The position numbers were made by a program, and so were the translations under genes. A stretch of 64,000 nt of DNA from Uloborus plumipes (Eukaryota; Arthropoda; Arachnida; Araneae; Uloboridae): the NCBI GenBank assembly GCA_038373865.1, contig JAXGGA010004442.1:1-64000 (forward strand), in the 5' to 3' direction. This document shows, piece after piece, positions 57,427 through 64,000 of the stretch (position 1 is its first letter; each line of letters begins with the position of its first letter). The notes beneath the pieces were generated by a model, which saw nothing but the letters and a program-made list of their open reading frames with translations, was not told the DNA's origin and did not search any database.

Positions 57427-58009
57427 TGCAGCGTACGAGATGTACGGCATGTCCCCGGCGGGGATAGAACCGGGGACGTCTGTGGTAGAAACCCAGTGCT
57501 TTGGCCGCTGGACTAAAAGGCCTCTTAACCCGGCGGGCAAAGTTGGGTTATATGCTCTCTAAGCGTACGCCGCCACAATACTCCCCTCCTAGTGATGGAG
57601 CGGGGAGCGCGAGAGAGCGATATGCTTGAATTAGATGGAGCGCCAAGGAGCCAGGCGTTCTGGCTGAAGTTGTGCCTGTTGCTGCAGCTGGGAGAGTTGC
57701 TGCAGAGCAAGGAGCGTGTCCGCGGTCGGGCGCATGTGAGTCTGCGCCAGCGGTTGGGCGGACGTGGAGCGATGCAGGCAAAGTGAGTGAGCGATGGAGG
57801 AGAAGCAGATCCTGTGTTGCGTATGTTCATGGCACCATCTGTTGTCCGGGTCACCAACTGCAGCGTACGAGATGTACGGCATGTCCCCGGCGGGGATAGA
57901 ACCGGGGACGTCAGTGGTAGAAACCCAGTGCTTTGGCCGCTGGACTAAAAGGCCTCTTAACCCGGCGGGCAAAGTTGGGTTATATGCTCTCTAAGCGTAC
58001 GCCGCCACA
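57427..58009 (-). mobile_element. TRIM-like miniature LTR retrotransposon with tRNA-like LTRs
   Basis: Two direct 151 bp repeats (57427-57577, 57859-58009) begin tg and end ca and differ at one base (t at 57481, a at 57913). They enclose 281 bp. Flanks show the 4 bp duplication tgag (57423-57426, 58010-58013). Read on the minus strand, the first repeat is followed after two bases by tggtgacccggacaac, a primer-binding-site-like start. The second repeat is preceded by aggaggggag, a polypurine tract. No gag or pol is present, so it would depend on a full-length LTR element. Each repeat contains a tRNA-like stretch: tagtccagcgg (A box) and ggttctatccc (B box) 44 nt apart. It is inserted in the mariner coding region and must be young. 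Confidence 0.8.
57454..57528 (-). promoter_or_regulatory. tRNA-like A/B-box region in the LTR (second copy at 57886-57960)
   Basis: With the A box placed at tRNA position 8, tttctac falls at 32-38 (T33, purine 37) and gttc.a...c at 53-61 has the invariant T-loop bases. Several acceptor-like pairs form between ggccttt and cggggac. Two T-stem pairs and some anticodon-stem pairs fail, so this is tRNA-related rather than a working tRNA. It may act as an RNA polymerase III promoter, which is inference. The stretch gtccccgg..ccggggac can instead form an 8 bp hairpin. Confidence 0.5.
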
Positions 58010-58462
58010 TGAGTTCCTCTTCGGTTTCAAAACGTTCTCCACCGAGCCACTGTTTAAATGGCAAGAGGAAGTAGTCGCCAGGTGCAAGGTCGGGAGCGTA
58101 CCGTGGGTGCTCAAAGAGTTCCCAACGAAAATCTTGAATTTTCTCCTTGGTTTTGACAGCAGTGTGAGGACTCGCGTTATCGTGGAGGAGGATTATGGTA
58201 AATGACAGTTTCCCGCGGGCATTTGTTTTGGATCGCACGTCTTCACTTGTCAACGAATCACAGACCGCTTTTCACAGTTGGCGGTGTTAACGATTTTCGC
58301 TTCCATTGTTCTTTGCATTCACGGACAACAATACGACTTCAGAATAAAAACAAATGTAGCTTCGCAGTGAGTCAGTTGATGGCCCTGCAGTAGCAAAACT
58401 GCTCAGAAGAGCCATTATTTAAGTATAAGCAAACGGCCCTTACTTTATGAACGAGCCTCGTA

Positions 58463-58948
58463 ATTCAGGTCGAAAGCAACTTCTTGAAATACAGCGAAAC
58501 AAATATTGTTTAGCTGTGTTTTAATAACTTATACACTTTCTTCTGTTCAGCGATCAAAATTTCTTGCATGAAATTCAACCGCCTGTTTCTGCGTTTTGCA
58601 CGAACTACGTTTTTCAGAAAAATAAAGCAATTGCCGATCAAAAACTACACATGATTTCCAAAATAATGACACGTATTTTGTTTTACATTTGCCCATCACA
58701 AACAGGAGTCGATTTTGCCGTCGTGTTATTAAATGGTAGACCGAACTTGAATTATCTCCGCCATCATTCTTTCTCGACCTCGTAATCATTCGAGATTGTA
58801 GACAAGCCGACCTGGAGGCCATTTTGCCGCCAGTCCAACAAACGTTATTTACTCATCTGGTGAAAATACCCTTCAATTCCGCCACTCTCAATCATGGGGC
58901 TGTTGTGTTCCTTTGGCATATAGCTGACAAAGTGCTACCTTGAGGCCT
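58463..58948. other. Unassigned stretch
   Basis: Short overlapping frames on both strands near 58547-58822 without a domain. Confidence 0.4.
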
Positions 58949-59140
58949 GCAGCTATTGGCGATGGATCCAAACAATGTTCGAATTAAATTTCTGATTGGT
59001 TAATTTTTGAATTTAAATTTAGAAATCAACCAATTGATAATTTCCCTGACAGTTTCTTTGTTGCGGAGAACTTCGATCGATAGTAGTGCGTCCTGAACAA
59101 GGAGCGAGTTTTTGCTCTATGTTAAAAACCAGAAAGCGAT
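58949..59140. repeat. Diverged relative of the 1372-1786 MITE interior
   Basis: gcgatggatccaaacaatgt, ttgaatttaaatttagaaat and tttttgctctatgttaaaaa follow the same order as in the units at 1590-1755. The terminal inverted repeats of the 1372 element are not recognised here, so this is a fragment or a related longer element. Confidence 0.65.
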
Positions 59141-60137
59141 ATACTTAATCGATTTGGATCTGGCTGGAATACGTCTGATGTTATTGCGGTAATATGAAGT
59201 TTTCCAGTGTCATCGTTAATTACTCTTGGTAACACAACATTTCAAACGTCAATGCTTTTCATAAGTATTTCTTGTTAAACAGGGTTACAACTGAAAAGCA
59301 TGCACACTGTGTAGATGCAATTGCTAAAACCCACCTCATGAAATTAATAAGAATTAATATTTTTGAGCTCGAATGGCACTTCCCAGTTTTAGAACTATAG
59401 CTCTCGGGTAGAATAATGACTAATCAGGTTTCTGCTAGCTGGAAAATGTCTATTGAAGGGAGAAATAGAGTACACCCAGCTGCAAGTCCATGATGTGGAT
59501 CGTGACTTCATGAATCATTTATTAACTTTTTTCATCTTCCTCCGGATGATTTATAATAACTCGTGACAAGCGGGACCTGCATTTCTTTGTTTCTCCACAT
59601 TATCACTCGTCGCTGCATTGTTTTGCTTTGATAGACCACCGCGCCTGGAATTCCTTTTGTCCATTTTGTTGATGAACCTTGACCGCCTTCAGGTATCGGT
59701 CCGATCGTTTCGAGCGATCCAGGGCAAACACCATCTCCGGCAGGCTTGACTCCATTCACAACACGTTCCCTTTCATCCGATCGGTTCAATAATTTTGGTT
59801 TTTACTTTCATTCAACCTGAAGATGAAGAATGCATTAATTCTTCGACAGCAGGTCACCTCTTCATATCTCAGCAAGACCACGTTTTTCGGCAATGGTGAA
59901 AGTGATGAGTTATTGTTGGGATCGATTACTCAATTTCTTGCAGTTTTGAGGGGTTTCTGGGTAAACTGGTGAATTCGTGAACTTCCCAGTAACCGAATTT
60001 CAATGTGAAAACTAATCGAACCCTGAATCGGTACCAATTTCTTTTATAAGATGACGCAGGCCTATTTCCAATCTTGATGTAATGTTTATATAGAAGTAAG
60101 TTCTAGTGTCCTCGGAAACAACCTAGTAAATAACTTA

Positions 60138-60696
60138 CAGTGAACTCTCACTTATGCGCCGGCGCCATGGACCAACAGAAAAAGGCGCATAAGTGAGAGA
60201 GACGCATAAGTGAATAAACCTATTTAAAGGTCTAAAATGCAACATAAGTTCTAATGAAAGAATGAATAAGAATGTTTCCATAGAAAATTGTCATATTTCT
60301 ACGTTTTGGCAACTACTGTGACCTAACTGCAATGATAAGGAGAAAACAAAAATTATAGCATACCTAATCACAAACTAGTCTTTTTAAAACGATCCATAAT
60401 CGATAATTGTCCCTCTCCGAATACTAGTTCATGTGGAAAAAATGCCTTCCGTGAGCAATAAAAGCTAGAGGTTAAAGAGGAAAGTGAAGAAACATGCTCA
60501 TTTTTTAAGAAAATAAATTGAATTGTTTACATTTTTTGAAAAATTCGGTGCATAAGTGAGATATTTATCTTTAGAGCGACGCATAAACGAATGAAATTAT
60601 CATTATTTTACCATGGAATGTACCGGGACCACTGAAAATCGTCGCATAAGTGAAAAAGGCGCATAAATGAGGCAATGTATAAGTGAGAGTTCACTG
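60138..60696. mobile_element. 559 bp pogo-like MITE, CAGTGAACTCTCACTTATGCG family
   Basis: The left end cagtgaactctcacttatgc matches the inverse of the right gtataagtgagagttcactg. It is flanked by TA (60136-60137, 60697-60698). Subterminal ggcgcataagtga motifs repeat in both halves. No transposase. Confidence 0.9.
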
Positions 60697-61371
60697 TATT
60701 TATAAATTAATATATCCTATGAGACAGGTCTCTGATATCGTTAACCGTCCGAATGAAGTCGTGACCAATTTTATCTAAAAGGGGAGGTTTTTTGATACAT
60801 AGGTTGCTCTGCAAACAAGAACGATTGTTTTTACTGCAAAATTTCCAGAAAATAGAATGTTAAGGATTGTTGGATATTTCCCTTTTAGTTTGCATCAATA
60901 GTTGGACCAGCTTTAGCTACCTGCACTCGCCACGTCATTCAGAACACTTCTATTCACACTTGTGAATCTGTTCATATTCAATTTCATTTAATTCGACGAA
61001 GACGAGGAATGAATTAGTTCACCAACATCAGGTCATCCAGTATGCTTTCACACTTCAACATGACCAAACTACGATATTTTTCGACAATGGTGATGTATGA
61101 TGTTAGTGTTGGAATCGATTGCTGAATTTAGTATGTTTTTGAGTTTTTTGTTTTTATAATAATAATAATAATTATTATTATTAGTATTATTATTATTTAC
61201 TAACTCAAGAGTCAAGTTTAGTTTTACTGCCCCAAATATTTATATTAAGTAAGTCGGTAAACGCTGCATACGAGGATAACTTTTCAATGGGAATTTCCAG
61301 AAAATGGAATGTTAAAAACTGAAGTTAGTGGGTATTTTCCCTTTCTGGTTCTGGTTAGTATCTATAGGTGG

Positions 61372-61474
61372 CCCAAGTAGTACAAACGGTTGGTGAATGG
61401 TCGGCCAACTGCAAGAAGTTGTTGGGGAACCGTTGGCCAACCATTTTCCAACCAACCCAATTTTCTACTTGGTT
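61372..61474. mobile_element. ~100 bp MITE, CCAAGTAG ends
   Basis: cccaagtagtacaaacggtt pairs imperfectly in inverse with aacccaattttctacttgg. The interior repeats ggttggccaacc-like motifs. The ends resemble those of the 42032 element. Exact termini are uncertain. Confidence 0.6.
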
Positions 61475-61690
61475 CACTATCACCAACAAACTCTACTCGG
61501 CACTCCATTCCCTTTTCGTACCATAGATGAATAATTCTGCTTTAAACTTCCTCCGATTTTCAGGAATTAGAAATATATTACCTTCAACAGCAGGTCATCG
61601 CACTACGTTATCATCAGAACCAAACTACGTTACTTGTGAGATATTTGTGAGGATGTCGGTTGCTGTAAGTTAGTGTGCTTTTGATGGGCT

Positions 61691-62526
61691 TCTATGACTG
61701 CATTAACCCTTTAAAAAATTACCGCGTTTATCTTTGTGGTAATCCAGCACTTCTTAAAGTTTTGCTTTCTTAAACTGTGCGAAGATTAAATTCAAGAATC
61801 TTTCGAAGTTTTGTTTGAGTGCAAAATATTGGATGATACGGTGGGAGGGGGATGAAATAAAAACGCTTCTAACGTTATAATTTAGCGAAACGAACCTTTT
61901 TTCTTCAGTAACGGTTAACAGAACTTGCATACACATATCATTTGGAAGAATGAAACCAATGAATCATTTTTTGAAACATCTATTTTTCAAAACAATTGTC
62001 AACTGATAATATGCTTTAAAAAAATGGGTACCTGTCGTGATCTTATCTAACAATTCTGGACCTGTCTCACATTGCGTGCAAATGTCTGCCGGAACAGGCG
62101 TGATGAGGATAGGTAGGGAATGTGAAAACTTCATTTCGAGTCCATCAGTTATTCCCCCTCCTCAACGAGATATTTTTACTGCAACTTTTTGCTCGGCAAG
62201 GTCGTTCACAATGTCCTTGAGCTTGGCCTCCTATCTTTTTACCTTTCGCTTGTAATTGGCATCTTTTTTTTCGCCAATGTATATGTGTGTAATAATGGCA
62301 AAATTATCCTGGCGTTAAAAAAATAGAGATACGAAGTTGTTATTTTATGTCATGACAGATAAATAAGTTAATTTCTTCTCCGTGACTGAAACTAGGATTC
62401 TTTTTTTTTTCTTTCCCAAGTCTGATAGCAATGGATGAAATCTGTTCCAGGATTTGGCACAAATTTTGCAAGAGCTATGGAAACACCGTAAGATGAAACA
62501 GTTACAAAATGTGAAGTACAAATACG
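61691..62526. other. Unassigned stretch
   Basis: Short frames only, nothing recognised. Confidence 0.45.
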
Positions 62527-62645
62527 ACGTTAAAAAAGCAAAAATAAGCAGGGATACTGCAGACACTTGTTTCGGCGTTACAAGGAACCCTGTAACGCCG
62601 AAACACCTGTCTGCAGTATCTCTGCGAATTTGTGCTTTTTTAACG
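62527..62645. mobile_element. Head-to-head Penelope-like termini
   Basis: Two copies of the terminal string (tgtaacgccgaaacac..tctgcagtat..aacg) face each other, with arms of about 59 bp meeting at the aacc near 62586. Each arm equals the motif ending the Penelope-like element at 52.9 kb. No coding sequence adjoins. Confidence 0.75.
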
Positions 62646-63486
62646 TTGCATTTATACTTTACATTTGTGGCACAAAGGTATTTAAATACTTCAGTTACAA
62701 AATCATTGTGACACCGCGATCAGTGCTTAGTCGATATCTCCGGAATTTCCAAGGTTTTATTCGTTTTGCTAGACTCATCTTTACACATTAACAAAAATAA
62801 AGATGTTTCGAATGAAAATGACTCAGCTCCATTTGCTTTATTGAATGTCAAAGTATTGGTTAGTTTGGACAAGGCTTTACTAGATAGCGTTTTATACAGG
62901 CTGCTTCATTTGATCAAAATCTTTGGGATAAAAACGGATACATGTCGCCTAGCGACATCTATCGAATTTTGTGGTAACTAACATTATATACAAATCAGAT
63001 AATAAAAGACAAAATTAAAATTTAATTTGTTGGCGACAATTTTACAATTTGGCATTCAATTCTATTTTATTATATTTTAACGTCATTTAATAGCTTGTTC
63101 GATTTACTGGTTTATTCTGCATTTTAACGGCTTGTTTTAATTAGTTAGCGAATTATTTTTCATTTTAATTGATTCTAATTATAATTAAACTATGAAACGA
63201 CTCTGGCACCGCAGAGCAATAAATGGCGATTTTGGAACGATAGTTCCATCAAAACTTTTGATGAGTTTAGATTGTCAAATTAATTTATTTGGCGATTTTT
63301 TTACATTTTAATGGACATTTTGGAATGACTATGGCACTAATATTTTGAAAAGCACATCAAGAATTTGTTCTCCGTAAAGCTTTTGAGAATATTTCAATAA
63401 CCGAGATCTTTGGTAGTATGTGGGCAATTCCACGAAAATGTCAACCTGAGCATCAAAATTTCAATGTTCGCAAAACGCAAATTAAT
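62646..63486. other. Unassigned AT-rich DNA
   Basis: Nothing recognised. gcgacatctatcgaattttg near 62951 is unremarkable. Confidence 0.45.
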
Positions 63487-63494
63487 ATATATAG

Positions 63495-64000
63495 TAGGGA
63501 TGCACCGATTAATCGGCAGTACCGATTAATCGGCCATAATCGGCCACTTCGCCGATTAATAATAATCGGCAAAATTTTGCCGATTAATCGGCGGAAAAAA
63601 TATTTTTTAGATATCATTTTTTAAAGCATACTTTCACCAAGAAACTTTTATAAATAATTTTATTTACACTAAATAAATTTAACTTTCTGCAATCCTTACT
63701 GTAACATGCAAGATGGGAGTGTGTACAGAGTAAAAACAAAACAAATAGTTCATTCAATGCATAAAACTGAATGAAATATTAAAAGAGAACCCTCACAGCC
63801 GATATTCAAATGACACTATTAGAAATAATAAAACTCCTGAAATTTTAAATTAGAATCAGAAAACATGAGTGCTTCGTTCTATTTTTCATCAGACAAATTT
63901 TGCCGATCAACTGGCGGAAAAAATGTTTTAAATAAAATAACTTTCAGTATGCCTTGAACAAGAAACTATAACTATAATGAATTAATTTACAAAAAATAAA
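63495..64000. mobile_element. hAT-like element, TAGGGATGCACCGAT family, copy 2, cut by window end
   Basis: It starts tagggatgcaccgattaatc, with the ccgattaatcgg array seen in the copy at 11567. The flanking octamer is tataatag (63487-63494), and its partner would lie beyond the window. Its left end resembles the right end of copy 1, so it appears in inverse orientation. Confidence 0.85.

Larger units (their letters stand above)
57285..58460 (-). pseudogene. Internally deleted mariner transposase
   Basis: On the minus strand the frame reads LLHDNASPHTA and HPRYAPDLAPGDY, with 34 residues between the two catalytic aspartates, the DD34D signature of mariner. LGGERFETEEEL follows. After the inserted LTR element it resumes as KNAYVNWFNSSMQKG and LVQQYEKCLEVNDDYVEK with a stop near 57309. 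Near 58310-58360 an N-terminal start (TANCEKRSVIR) is visible, but the DNA-binding helices and the first catalytic aspartate are missing. It therefore has a large internal deletion and cannot be active. The 5' terminus acgaggctcgttcataaagt abuts TA at 58461. The other terminus, near 57285-57300, is poorly conserved, so that edge is approximate. Confidence 0.88.
59800..61690. repeat. Diverged non-coding segment in about three copies
   Basis: Blocks near 59800-59960, 60960-61140 and 61555-61690 share cagcaggtca / catcaggtca, a following ..caaactacg.. or ..cacgttttt.., and ggatcgatt-type phrases in the same order. atttccagaaaatRgaatgtta occurs near 60841 and 61301 with a similar tail (ttcccttt). 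An ancient local duplication series is likely. A young MITE (60138-60696) and another (61372-61474) sit within it. Confidence 0.55.

Noticed and set aside
57454..57528. A true tRNA gene on the minus strand
   Set aside because: T-stem and anticodon-stem pairs fail, and the stretch occurs identically inside both terminal repeats of a mobile element. Called tRNA-like only.
54312..64000. Next DRAK exon (after HLDLK, expected PxNxLL and DFG)
   Set aside because: Scanned by eye in plus-strand frames and not found. Probably beyond the window.

Overview
This is a 64 kb piece of an AT-rich, intron- and transposon-dense eukaryotic nuclear genome. No bacterial-style gene arrangement, rRNA or canonical tRNA gene was seen. 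The transposon mix (hAT-like, pogo/Tigger-like and mariner DNA elements, PIF/Harbinger-type and piggyBac-type MITEs, a Penelope-like retroelement with a GIY-YIG-type end, a tRNA-derived SINE) together with a DRAK-type kinase points to an invertebrate animal, most likely an arthropod. A chelicerate is my guess, but the sequence does not prove it.

Only one cellular gene is clearly supported. Two + strand exons (49495-49707 and 54173-54311) encode the N-terminal half of a protein kinase of the DRAK/STK17 branch of the death-associated protein kinases. They join in frame across a 4.5 kb intron. The exon holding the start of the glycine loop should lie upstream, and the exons after the HLDLK catalytic loop should lie downstream. 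Neither was found, so much or all of the window may be intron of this gene.

The rest is layered mobile DNA. Many elements can be delimited to the base because the target-site duplication (TSD) is visible. From left to right these are: a 415 bp MITE (1372-1786); a hAT MITE of the CAGGGGTGCCCA family (2124-2677; two more at 28996 and 44035); a 2.9 kb fold-back pogo-like element (3236-6130); a hAT element with another hAT MITE nested inside it (9429-10853); a TAGGGATGCACCGAT element (11567-12716, with a second copy running off the right end); a 4.6 kb inverted pair of a satellite-bearing repeat with a 28-copy 19 bp array (20253-24889); several palindromic MITEs; a hAT-like element built round a four-copy 167 bp satellite (32980-34543); and further hAT, Harbinger, piggyBac and TA-target MITEs up to 46.5 kb.

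The DRAK introns are nested too. A decayed Penelope-like element sits beside a BED-like zinc-finger fragment (51.0-53.0 kb). A TA-target MITE is split by a tRNA-derived SINE with a 15 bp TSD (54504-55123). Related palindromic MITEs lie just inside the donor of each visible intron. The most unusual object is at 57427-58009: a 583 bp miniature LTR retrotransposon (TRIM-like) with 151 bp terminal repeats that differ at one base, a primer-binding-site-like and a polypurine-tract-like sequence, and a 4 bp TSD, inserted in an internally deleted mariner. Each terminal repeat carries a tRNA-like sequence with A- and B-box-like motifs at canonical tRNA spacing.

Long stretches without recognised features are listed as such. 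Most open reading frames in them are short and show no family resemblance that I can recognise.
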